From assembly GCA_003343565.1 (NCBI GenBank), contig QALA01000022.1, forward strand, positions 1-20,640: a stretch of DNA of 20,640 bases. Reading direction: 5' to 3'. A program made the position numbers and the translations under genes. Below are positions 7,018 to 13,875 of the stretch, piece after piece; position 1 is the first letter of the stretch; every line of letters starts with the position of its first letter. The notes beneath the pieces are model-generated. The model saw nothing but the letters and a program-made list of their open reading frames with translations. It was not told the origin of the DNA and made no database searches. This DNA is from Verrucomicrobiota bacterium (GTDB lineage Bacteria > Verrucomicrobiota > Verrucomicrobiia > Opitutales > Intestinicryptomonadaceae).

Positions 7018-7482
7018 TCACTCTCCGTAAAACGCGAAAATCGGCCGGCGGAACTTTTTATCAAGAACGCCGAGAGCCTCGGCCTCGGCCGCGCGCATTT
7101 TTGCGGCGTCCTCGGCGGACACATCGTCCACCCCGGCCAAGTGGAGATAGCCGTGGGCGACATACAGACACAACTCCCTGTCGGGGGTAAATCCGAACCG
7201 GGAAGACTCCCGCACGGCGGTCTGCGCGCCAACGCAGATTTCCCCCGCATCAACGCCGTCTCCGACAAACGTAATGACATCTGTCGGAGAGGGTTTGTTC
7301 AGAAAATCCCCGTGGACTTTCGCAATGGATTCGTCGTCCAGAATCGCTATCGACAGGCTCCCTTGCGGAGCGCGCAACCCGCGCGGAAGAAGCGCGTCAA
7401 GCGCGCGCACAAACGCCCTAAGCCGCGCGGGATTGAAAACTACGCGCCCCGGACACCCGTTGTAAATGTCAATCTGCCTCAT
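7018..7482 (-). CDS. ybeY: endoribonuclease YbeY, 154 aa
   Basis: Metal-dependent single-strand endoribonuclease needed for 16S rRNA 3' maturation and 70S ribosome quality control. Recognised by ILDDESIAKVHGDFLNKPSPTDVITF (about 47-72) and the metal site VAHGYLHLAGVDD. The usual motif has three histidines (HGxLHLxGxDH); here the third position is Asp (HGYLHLAGVDD). From memory, Bacteroidetes YbeY proteins also carry Asp there, so this is probably a tolerated ligand change rather than inactivation. Length is normal. The start ATG at 7482 lies eleven bases after the stop of the TIM-barrel gene, with no clear ribosome-binding site. Confidence 0.93.
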   Translation of the reverse strand: MRQIDIYNGCPGRVVFNPARLRAFVRALDALLPRGLRAPQGSLSIAILDDESIAKVHGDFLNKPSPTDVITFVGDGVDAGEICVGAQTAVRESSRFGFTPDRELCLYVAHGYLHLAGVDDVSAEDAAKMRAAEAEALGVLDKKFRRPIFAFYGE

Positions 7483-7493
7483 TCAAAAAAACG

Positions 7494-8456
7494 TCAAAAC
7501 ATGTCCCTTACCCGCGACAGGGAATCCTCGACGTCCTCCCTCGCCACGGAGGAGTTAATCTCCAGCGTAAAGATGTGCCTTTGCGGGTCGAAGAACTTTG
7601 ATATAGGCTTGAAGTCGATGTCGCCGCGGCCTATGGCAATGTGGTCCCTGCCCGACTTGGAACAGTCGTGCAAATGCCAGCCGATAATGCGGTCGGCCGT
7701 GCGCTCAATCAAATCGAGCTGGCGGCCGAGTTGAAGCTGCTCCTTTTTTTTGGAATGCCCCACATCGTGCCAAAGCCCCGCCTGGGGAACTTCGAGAACG
7801 AGCTTGGCGAACTCCTCAAAATCCCAGTCCGCCGGCAAATCCTGCGGGTCCTCGCGGTTCTCGATCCCGCACGCGACGGCGCGCTGGGCTTCGGGAATCT
7901 CCGCGTAGAGCCTTTTGAAATTTTCGACGATATTGGCGTAGCCCTTTTGGGTCAGGCCGCGCATGCGGCGCAAAAATCTGTCGCGGATTTTCAGGTACTT
8001 TTTGTCGTCGGCGAGGGCGTCGAGCTCGAAGCCGTCGTCGAGGCGGTCGCGGTAGGAAAATATCGCGGACTCCGGCTGAAAGAGGAATTTTTTTATCCTT
8101 CCGGCGTGGCACACCACCGCGCGCGCGCCGGTAGTCTGCGCAAAGAGCATCGTGTTTTTCGTGTGCCTTAGCCACTGTTCGGACTCCCTCAAAGAGCGCG
8201 TGGCCGGCGAATATAAATTCGGGGCCGACCCCTTGACATAAGGCGGCAGCGGACAAAAATTGTGAAGCGACGACACCTTTACAACCCCGTCGCCCAAAGC
8301 CCTCAATATTCCGTCGACGGCCGTCACCGGAGTGGAGTGTCCCAATTCCACATACTCGAACCCCATTTCGGCGGCCTCCGCCAGCATGGCGTAGCCGTCG
8401 TCCTTGAACTTCGGTTGAAGATAGCTCGTCGAAAGCGATATTATCGGGGCGCTCAT
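7494..8456 (-). CDS. xylose-isomerase-like TIM-barrel protein (AP endonuclease 2/sugar epimerase superfamily), 320 aa
   Basis: The start at 8456 overlaps the holB stop as ATGA, so translation is coupled; a frame extension upstream is a shadow of holB. The protein opens APIISLSTSYLQPKFKDDGY and then EAAEMGFEYVELGHS, the first strand-helix of this superfamily. Metal-ligand-like positions follow in order: SSLHNFCPLPP, VVCHAGRI, CGIENRED, LWHDVGHS, GWHLHDCS, DHIAIGRGDIDF and FTLEINSS. The full set of His/Glu/Asp residues suggests an active divalent-metal enzyme. Substrate is unknown: superfamily members act on sugars, sugar phosphates or abasic DNA. Its place between clamp-loader and RNase genes suggests a housekeeping role but does not prove it. 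Confidence 0.82.
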   Translation of the reverse strand: MSAPIISLSTSYLQPKFKDDGYAMLAEAAEMGFEYVELGHSTPVTAVDGILRALGDGVVKVSSLHNFCPLPPYVKGSAPNLYSPATRSLRESEQWLRHTKNTMLFAQTTGARAVVCHAGRIKKFLFQPESAIFSYRDRLDDGFELDALADDKKYLKIRDRFLRRMRGLTQKGYANIVENFKRLYAEIPEAQRAVACGIENREDPQDLPADWDFEEFAKLVLEVPQAGLWHDVGHSKKKEQLQLGRQLDLIERTADRIIGWHLHDCSKSGRDHIAIGRGDIDFKPISKFFDPQRHIFTLEINSSVAREDVEDSLSRVRDMF

Positions 8457-9376
8457 CTCGTCCAGATTCTTATAGATGAAATCATGAAAAACTCCAGCGC
8501 GGCGGACTCGCTCATATTCAGCTCCATAAATCCCGCGCAACGCTCAAGGGCCGCCACGACGCGCGATATTTTCACCGCCGGAACTCCGTCCCCGCCCAAG
8601 GCGCACCCGACCGCGGTGTCCTCTATTTGGGCGAGCATCTTTTTGCGCAGGCCGCGGCGCTCGCCGGCCAAGACCGCCTCAAGCACGCCCGCGTCCGCCT
8701 CTCCATGCGCGGAGGACGCGTCGGAGACAAGGCCTTCCGAGAGCCTCGACAACACGGAGTCGAAGCGCGACAGCAGGCCGTAGGCGCGCATTATCACGGC
8801 GTCCGAGGAGAAGTTGCGGCGGCGCATCAGGTCCGTCTGCCACCGGGCGAAATCGCCAAGCCACGCCGACCACTCCGGATCGTCGATGCCGCAATCGGCC
8901 GCGTCCACTTTCAGGCATACGCAGCGGCTCCTGATCGTCTCCAACAATTCGTTTGGGCGCGCGGTAAGCATGAATATGGAGGTGTCGCGCGGGGGCTCCT
9001 CAAGGGTTTTCAAAAACGCGTTCGCGGCGACGGCGTTCATTCTGTCGGCCTCGCATATGACGGCGACCTTCGCGCCCCCCGCGTTGGAACTTTGGCGCAG
9101 TTCGTACAGGAGGCGACGCATGGTGTTGTTGGGCCACTCTCCGCCCGCGCGCTCCGCTTCGCTGCCTATGCGTATCATGCGCGCCTTGCCCTCCGGGCGC
9201 AGTTCAAAAAAGTCCGGGTGGCGCTCCGGCGGCCCGCCCAACAGCTTTTCGGCAACGTGCCTTGCCACCTCCTCAAGCGCGGCGGGCGACGGCCCGAACA
9301 GAAGAACCGCGTGGTGCAGCCTTCCCGCGTCAGCGGCGGCCGACAATATGCTCTTTGCCCTGTCTACGTCCGGCAT
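8453..9376 (-). CDS. holB: DNA polymerase III delta' subunit (clamp loader), 307 aa
   Basis: The delta' subunit is the stator of the clamp loader that opens and loads the beta sliding clamp. Features: HHAVLLFGPSPAALEEVARH in the Walker A position but lacking the GxxGxGK[ST] motif; ICEADRMNAVAANAFLKTLEEPPRDT and FMLTARPNELLETIRSRC with the SRC motif used to stimulate ATP hydrolysis at a neighbouring subunit. No four-Cys zinc module is seen after the P-loop region. A degenerate nucleotide site is expected for delta' but separates it from DnaX. The ATG at 9376 overlaps the tmk end by 13 bases, and GGAAAGGG lies about nine bases upstream. The tmk-holB pair is a widely conserved arrangement. Confidence 0.9.
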   Translation of the reverse strand: MPDVDRAKSILSAAADAGRLHHAVLLFGPSPAALEEVARHVAEKLLGGPPERHPDFFELRPEGKARMIRIGSEAERAGGEWPNNTMRRLLYELRQSSNAGGAKVAVICEADRMNAVAANAFLKTLEEPPRDTSIFMLTARPNELLETIRSRCVCLKVDAADCGIDDPEWSAWLGDFARWQTDLMRRRNFSSDAVIMRAYGLLSRFDSVLSRLSEGLVSDASSAHGEADAGVLEAVLAGERRGLRKKMLAQIEDTAVGCALGGDGVPAVKISRVVAALERCAGFMELNMSESAALEFFMISSIRIWTR

Positions 9377-10011
9377 TTTGCAAACCCTTTCCGCTCGACC
9401 GCCTCAACGACCTTCGCAAAAGTCTCCTCCTTTGAACCCGACGCGTCGACCACCGCAAACCTCTCCGGATTCCCGGAGGCCAAGCGCAGGAACGCGGAGC
9501 GCACGGACTCGTAAAACTCCGCCCTCTCCGAGCCCATTCTGTCCGAGGCGTTCCCGTCGCGCAGGCCGGCGCGCGCAAGACCCTCGGCCGCGCAAATGTC
9601 CAGCAGTATCGTCAAATCGGGCTCAAGGCCGTCTGCGGCAAAGGCGTTTAGCGACTTCACATCGTCCAAATCGAGCTTTCGCGCCGCGCCCTGATACGCC
9701 GTGGTGCTGTCGAAAAATCTGTCGCACAAGACGCACTTTCCGGCCGCGAGAGCCGGTCTTATAAGCTCGTCGACATGCTGGGCGCGCGCGGCCTCAAAGA
9801 GCAGAATTTCCGCGCGGGCCGACATTCCCTCCCCCTCTTTGTCGTGCAGCAAAAGCGCGCGGATTTTTTCGGAAAGCGGCGTTCCGCCGGGCTCGCGGGT
9901 GACGACGCACTCTCTGCCGCGGGCGCGCAAATACTCCGCAAGCGCGGCTATGTGCGATGTCTTTCCGCAGCCCTCGCCGCCCTCAAAAGTTATAAATATT
10001 CCCTTTTCCAT
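9364..10011 (-). CDS. tmk: thymidylate kinase, 215 aa
   Basis: Phosphorylates dTMP to dTDP with ATP in the dTTP pathway. The start MEKGIFITFEGGEGCGKTSH carries the P-loop (GGEGCGKTS, about 9-17). Next come TREPGGTPLSEKIRALLL (dTMP binding), CDRFFDSTTAYQG (DR motif with Phe in place of Tyr, 99-111 region) and the LID region RAGLRDGNASDRMGSERAEFYESV. Length is normal. The frame is open for 56 more codons upstream but these fall in repeat DNA and before a promoter-like site. No clear ribosome-binding site; a -10-like TATAAA lies 16 bases upstream. First gene of the operon. Confidence 0.95.
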   Translation of the reverse strand: MEKGIFITFEGGEGCGKTSHIAALAEYLRARGRECVVTREPGGTPLSEKIRALLLHDKEGEGMSARAEILLFEAARAQHVDELIRPALAAGKCVLCDRFFDSTTAYQGAARKLDLDDVKSLNAFAADGLEPDLTILLDICAAEGLARAGLRDGNASDRMGSERAEFYESVRSAFLRLASGNPERFAVVDASGSKEETFAKVVEAVERKGFAKCRT

Positions 10012-10027
10012 TTTGCGCTTTATTGCG

Positions 10028-10058
10028 TTTATAATCGGATTTTTCCCGCGCTGTGCAA
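10028..10058 (-). promoter_or_regulatory. possible promoter of the tmk operon
   Basis: On the minus strand TATAAA (10033-10028) lies 16 bases before the tmk ATG. TTGCAC (10058-10053) stands 19 bases further up, a weak and widely spaced -35. It falls just outside the tandem repeat array, so the array is not needed for it. Confidence 0.35.
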
Positions 10059-10059
10059 A

Positions 10060-10421
10060 CCATTTTTCGCCCGCGCTTTTCCCGCCCCTCTCTTCAATGC
10101 CCTTCTCCCCGCCGCCCTTGCCCACGCTCGCGGCCGCCCGCAAAACAGAGTCCGCCACGGCGAAAATTCCCTCGCGCAAGCGGACAGACGGTCACACGCG
10201 AACAGACGACACATCTTTTATTTTCGACATATCTTTGCATTTTTACCGGATTTCTTACGCCGCACCTGCCCGCCTTATAAAAAATACCCGCCGCATGAAA
10301 ACGCAAAAAAGGCAGCGGCTCACTCCGGCAAAAAAACAACAAAACCATCGCAAAATCTTCCTGCCCCCAGAATATTTCGCAGACTATTCCAAAGGCAATT
10401 CCCGACCGCGGCAATCCATCT
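10060..10421. repeat. tandem repeat unit 1 (about 362 bp; 5' type P, 3' type X)
   Basis: First of four head-to-tail imperfect copies. It contains block A (GCGCTTTTCCCG to CTTGCCC, present only in units 1 and 2) and the shared block around GCAAAACAGAGTCCGC. Then come a promoter-like pair CTTACG (10254-10259), 16 bases, TATAAA (10276-10281), and an ATG at 10295 opening MKTQKRQRLTPAKKQ. The 3' tail is type X (GACTATTCCAAAGGCAATT and GACCGCGGCAATCC). Near the ATG the frame stays open into unit 2, to 10699. Confidence 0.85.
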
Positions 10422-10777
10422 TTGCCCGCGCTTTTCCCGCTCCTCTCTTCAATGCCCTTCTCCCCGCCGCCCTTGCCCACGCTCGCGTCCGCCCGCAAAA
10501 CAGAGTTCGCCACGAGGGAAATTCCCTCGCGCAAGCGGACAGACGGTCACACGCGAACAGACGACACATCTTTTATTTTCGACATACCTTTGCATTTTTA
10601 CCGGATTTTTTACGCCGCGCCTGCCCGCCTTATAAAAAATACCCGCTATATGACCCCCCCAAAAAAAAACGGCGGTTCACTCCGGCAAAAAACAACTGAA
10701 CCATCGTAAAATCTTTCCGTCCACAGACTATTTCGCAGACCATTCCGCAAGAAATTCCCGACGGCAGTAATCCATCT
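10422..10777. repeat. tandem repeat unit 2 (about 356 bp; 5' type P, 3' type Y)
   Basis: Shares block A with unit 1. Promoter-like TTTACG (10609-10614), 16 bases, TATAAA (10631-10636), ATG at 10650. The sequence after the ATG has diverged (a C-run then an A-run), and a shorter A-run (6 rather than 7) shifts the frame, so the small ORF is broken (19 codons, to 10709). The 3' tail is type Y (GACCATTCCGCAAGAAATT and GACGGCAGTAATCC), as in unit 3. Confidence 0.85.
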
Positions 10778-11113
10778 TTGCCCACGTTCGCGTCCGCCCG
10801 CAAAACAGAGTCCGCAACGGCGAAAATTCCCCGCGCGTACGGACATACGGTCACACGCGAACAGCCAGCGCGTATTTTATTTTCGACGCGCCTTTATCCT
10901 TTTGCCGGACTTTTTTCGACGCACCTTTATCTTTTTACAAGATTTTTTACGCCGCGCCTGCCCGCCTTATAAAAAATACCCGCCGCATGAAAACGCAAAA
11001 AAGGCAGCGGCTCACTCCGGCAAAAAAACAACTGAACCATCGCAAAATCTTCCTGACCCCAGAATATTTCGCAGACCATTCCGCAAGAAATTCCCGACGG
11101 CAGTAATCCATCT
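10778..11113. repeat. tandem repeat unit 3 (336 bp; 5' type Q, 3' type Y)
   Basis: Block A is missing, apparently lost between its two flanking TTGCCC copies. A 33-bp segment beginning TTCGACGC is duplicated (about 10867-10932). Promoter-like TTTACG (10946-10951), 16 bases, TATAAA (10968-10973), ATG at 10987, and an intact 39-codon ORF. The left part also holds an inverted pair GTTCGCG / CGCGAAC about 60 bases apart. The 3' tail is type Y. Confidence 0.88.
10987..11106 (+). CDS. possible basic 39-aa peptide in repeat unit 3
   Basis: ATG at 10987 begins MKTQKRQRLTPAKKQLNHRK, continues with IFLTPEYFADHSARNSRRQ and stops at TAA 11104-11106. It is strongly basic and matches nothing I recognise. 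The promoter-like pair TTTACG/TATAAA ends 13 bases before the ATG, the same short-leader layout seen at known genes in this window. The matching ORF in unit 1 is also open at first, but those in units 2 and 4 are frameshifted in A-runs. This argues that at most some copies are functional. It could equally be non-coding DNA that is A/C-rich and therefore poor in stops. Confidence 0.25.
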   Translation: MKTQKRQRLTPAKKQLNHRKIFLTPEYFADHSARNSRRQ

Positions 11114-11449
11114 TTGCCCACGTTCGCGGCTGTACGCAAAACAGAGTCCGCAACGGCGAAAATTCCCCGCGCGTACGGACATACGGTCACACGCGAACAG
11201 CCAGCGCGTATTTTATTTTCGACGCGCCTTTATCCTTTTGCCGGACTTTTTTCGACGCACCTTTATCTTTTTACCGGATTTTTTACGTCGCGCCTGCCCG
11301 CCTTATAAAAAATACCCGCCGCATGAAAACGCAAAAAAAGGCGGCGGCTCACTCCGGCAAAAAAACAACAAAACCATCGCAAAATCTTCCTGACCCCAGA
11401 ATATTTCGCAGACTATTCCACAGGCAATTCCCGACCGCGGCAATCCGTT
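11114..11449. repeat. tandem repeat unit 4 (336 bp; 5' type Q, 3' type X)
   Basis: Nearly identical to unit 3 in its left two thirds, including loss of block A and the doubled TTCGACGC segment. The 3' tail is type X (GACTATTCCACAGGCAATT, GACCGCGGCAATCC), as in unit 1. Promoter-like TTTACG (11282-11287), 16 bases, TATAAA (11304-11309), ATG at 11323. One extra A after the ATG shifts the frame relative to units 1 and 3; the new frame is open to 11640. Similarity ends at about 11449. Confidence 0.88.
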
Positions 11450-11770
11450 TTTTTCGCATCGGAGCAACAGGACGCAAAACAAATAAGCCGGCGCGAATAA
11501 AAAGCCGGGCAAAAAAAGCGCGAACGCCAATCGGCGCGCCCCTCCCGCCGCCGCAATTTCCGCCTTTCCGCAGACGACACAGCCGCCCCAAGCCCGAAAT
11601 ATTCCGCAAATGCGGATATTCCGAAAACGGGTTTTGTTAAAAAAAATTTGACGCATTACGCGATGTTGCCTCCCGACGTTATCCCGGCCGCAGACGGCGT
11701 TTCCGCTTCAAAAGCAAATCCGGCGCACCCCCCGAAGAAAATACGGCGGCCTTAAATTGTTTTTTTAGGC
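11450..11770. other. gene-free spacer between the repeat array and the CE15 gene
   Basis: A-rich then C-rich on the plus strand, with a weak hairpin (AATATTCCGC, AAAT, GCGGATATT, imperfect, about 11597-11620). An open frame continues out of unit 4 to 11640 but is Arg/Pro/Lys-rich and not convincing. Nothing else recognisable. Confidence 0.5.
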
Positions 11771-11799
11771 TTTACTGGCGTCCGCCTTAACATTAAATT
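11771..11799 (+). promoter_or_regulatory. probable promoter of the CE15 esterase gene
   Basis: TTTACT (11771-11776), 17 bases, TAAATT (11794-11799). The -10 ends ten bases before the ATG at 11810, so the leader would be only a few bases. No ribosome-binding site is visible. Confidence 0.45.
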
Positions 11800-11809
11800 A
11801 AAAATCGTT

Positions 11810-13093
11810 ATGAAACGCATTGCCACATTTGCAACATGTATTGTCCTCATGCTTCCGTCGCTGGCCTCAGCCGGCATACACGATCGCGCCAACAGAGACG
11901 AATCGAAGGTTCCGCAGTACGAACTGCCGGACGCGCTGTCGGCCCCGCGCGGCGGCGCGAAGGCTTCCTCCGCCGCCGAATGGCTCGGCCTCGTGCGCCC
12001 GCAAGTGCGCGACGTGTTTGAAAACGAGATTTACGGGCCGCGCCCCCCGCGGCCGGCCGGCATGACTTTTGAGGAAATCGAGCGCGGAGAGGCATTCGGC
12101 GGACTGGGCGAGCGCGTGCAGGTCCGCGCCACGGTGTCGGACGCGAAGGGCAGCCGTTCGTTCGACATTTTAATGTACGTGCCAAAGGGCGCTCCGGGAG
12201 AGAAGTTTCCGGTATTTTTGGGCCTGAATTTCATGGGAAACCACGCCGCGTGCGACGACCCGAAAATTCTCCTCAAGGACATTTTCGACAGGGCCGACGG
12301 AACCGCAAAAAAGGCCGTCGAATCCGACCGCGGCAAACAGTCCCGCCGCTGGCCGATTGAAAAAATACTCAAGCGCGGTTACGCCGTCGCCACGGTGTAT
12401 TACGGCGACATATACCCTGACTACCCCCTGCCCGAAGCCGCCGAAAAAAGCGTCTATGCCATATTCGACAAAGGGCGCCTTCCGGCGCGCGGCGGCGCGA
12501 TTTCCGCCTGGAGCTGGGGGCTCTCGCGCGCGATGGACTACTTGGAGAGCGCGCCGGAAATCGATTCGGAAAAGATAATCCTGTGCGGGCACTCGCGCCT
12601 CGGAAAGACCTCGCTGCTGACGGGGGCTCTTGACGCGCGCGCGGCAATCACAATCTCGAACAATTCCGGCTGCATGGGAAGCGCGCTGTCGCGCAGAAAA
12701 TTCGGCGAAACTGTGGATTTTCTCTGCCTGCAATTTCCTCACTGGCTGGCGGAGGACGCGCACAAATACCGCAATCGCGAAAATAACATGCCGATAGACC
12801 AGCACCAACTCATGGCGCTTGTCGCCCCGCGCCCCCTATACATAACGAGCGCCACTGAGGACTGGTGGGCGGATCCGCGCGGCGAATTTTTGGCCCTCAT
12901 GGAAGCCTCAAAAGTCTATTCGCTATTCGGGGCGAAAAAACTGCCGGCGATTGAAAATTTCAAGCCCGAAGCTCCGTTCTTCGGAAATGTCGGATACCAC
13001 ATGAGGACCGGCAAGCACGACGTCGTCTGGTACGACTGGGACAATTACATAAAATTTGCCGACTCCCGCTTCTTTCCCGAAGGCCGCAAGTAG
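11810..13093 (+). CDS. secreted CE15-family glucuronoyl esterase, 427 aa
   Basis: Carbohydrate esterase that cleaves ester bonds between glucuronic acid side chains of xylan and lignin alcohols. Signal peptide MKRIATFATCIVLMLPSLAS then AG, so it is exported. The alpha/beta-hydrolase core shows FPVFLGLNFMGNHA (oxyanion side), GHSRLGKT (259-266; nucleophile Ser262, with the Arg and Lys usual in CE15), ISNNSGCMGSAL, ITSATEDWWADPRGEF and YHMRTGKHDVVWYDW with the probable catalytic His403. Where fungal enzymes have a catalytic Glu near the ESG motif, this protein has Asn (NNSG). The acid is then probably Asp351 or Asp355 after the next strand, as in some bacterial CE15 enzymes. Length is typical. 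It is monocistronic as far as seen; no terminator was found downstream. Confidence 0.92.
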   Translation: MKRIATFATCIVLMLPSLASAGIHDRANRDESKVPQYELPDALSAPRGGAKASSAAEWLGLVRPQVRDVFENEIYGPRPPRPAGMTFEEIERGEAFGGLGERVQVRATVSDAKGSRSFDILMYVPKGAPGEKFPVFLGLNFMGNHAACDDPKILLKDIFDRADGTAKKAVESDRGKQSRRWPIEKILKRGYAVATVYYGDIYPDYPLPEAAEKSVYAIFDKGRLPARGGAISAWSWGLSRAMDYLESAPEIDSEKIILCGHSRLGKTSLLTGALDARAAITISNNSGCMGSALSRRKFGETVDFLCLQFPHWLAEDAHKYRNRENNMPIDQHQLMALVAPRPLYITSATEDWWADPRGEFLALMEASKVYSLFGAKKLPAIENFKPEAPFFGNVGYHMRTGKHDVVWYDWDNYIKFADSRFFPEGRK

Positions 13094-13405
13094 GGCGAGA
13101 TAAAAAAATGCGGGGCAGACGCGGACTTTGCGCCGCGCGCTTCGCATTGTGGAATTTAATTTTGCAAAACAGAGGCGGCATTTGGAAACGCCTCCCGTTC
13201 CGCCGATTTTTCCTAAGCGTTGCGGCGGCGGGCGCCCTGGAATTGAAATGCGTTTGCAAAACGCGGCTTATGCTTATTTTTCCTGCGGGCGCGCGCTGGA
13301 AATTCCCCTCGGATATTCCTGACGCACCGCGTCCGACGATTCCCCTTCGCGCTCCGCTAAAAATCGCGGGTCGACTTTCTTTCTCCCTTATAATTCTCCG
13401 TCGCG

Positions 13406-13510
13406 CTCCGCTTTTATCTTAAAAAAATATTTGCCCGATTCGCAAAGGCCGGCGCGCAAACGCAATTTCAAAACGCCGCGCCGCGGACACAAGCTGACAC
13501 GCATGCGGCG
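13406..13510. repeat. direct repeat, copy 1 (105 bp)
   Basis: From CTCCGCTTTTATCTT to GCATGCGGCG. It matches the copy at 13679-13782 with three substitutions and one missing A. It contains an internal near-palindrome CCGCGCCGCGG and the stem partners CGCCGC and GCGGCG. Confidence 0.92.
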
Positions 13511-13678
13511 CATCTATTAAAAATGCAACTATCATTATTAAAGTTATAAAATTATTTTTTATACGCGAAAAATTCCGCACATTAAACTATCCGACATTCC
13601 CACTTTAGCAATCTCGCCAAAAAATTTTAAAACCGCGGGCCGCCCCCCCTACTCCCCTTCATACACTTCTCCGACACA

Positions 13679-13782
13679 CTCCGCTTTTATCTTAAAAAAT
13701 ACTTGCCCGATTCGCAAAGGCCGGCGCGCAAACGCAATTTCAAAACGCCGCGCCGCGGACGCAAGCTGACGCGCATGCGGCG
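13679..13782. repeat. direct repeat, copy 2 (104 bp), next to the transporter gene
   Basis: Second copy of the block, ending 93 bases before the transporter ATG. On the minus strand both copies encode the same short stretch (GVLKLRLRAGLCESGKYF). This could be the duplicated end of a lost gene or simply follow from the DNA identity. Confidence 0.92.
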
Positions 13783-13875
13783 TCTGTCAACGGACAGAAC
13801 GCGCCATATGCGGCGTCGGAAAAAATCGGCGGACTCCCGCGTTTTTTTCTGGCGCGAAAAACTTTTCGGGCAAAA

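Larger units (their letters stand above)
13094..13875. other. 780-base spacer between the esterase and transporter genes, with a duplicated block
   Basis: No convincing gene. It contains two copies of a 105-bp block (separate entries), with weaker similarity extending about 50 bases further left of each. Between them is a very AT-rich stretch (13515-13570, with TTATAAAATTATT) that could hold a promoter. A 104-codon open frame at 13108-13422 is rich in Arg, Leu and Ala and runs into the repeat; I do not support it. Confidence 0.5.

Noticed and set aside
9701..10699. Long plus-strand open frame opposite tmk and into the repeats
   Set aside because: Its first half is antisense to tmk and its length comes from a stop-poor A/C-rich strand; only the segment from the ATG at 10295 is discussed.
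10630..11190. Minus-strand frames in the repeat units sharing CGMVCEIFWGQEDF-like peptides
   Set aside because: The shared peptides follow from the repeated DNA, the frames are broken differently in each unit, and no start with a ribosome-binding site is seen.
10060..11449. CRISPR array
   Set aside because: Units are over 330 bp, contiguous, and without unique spacers or cas genes nearby.
13108..13422. 104-codon plus-strand open frame after the esterase
   Set aside because: Arg/Leu/Ala-rich, no recognisable domain, and its end lies in the duplicated block.
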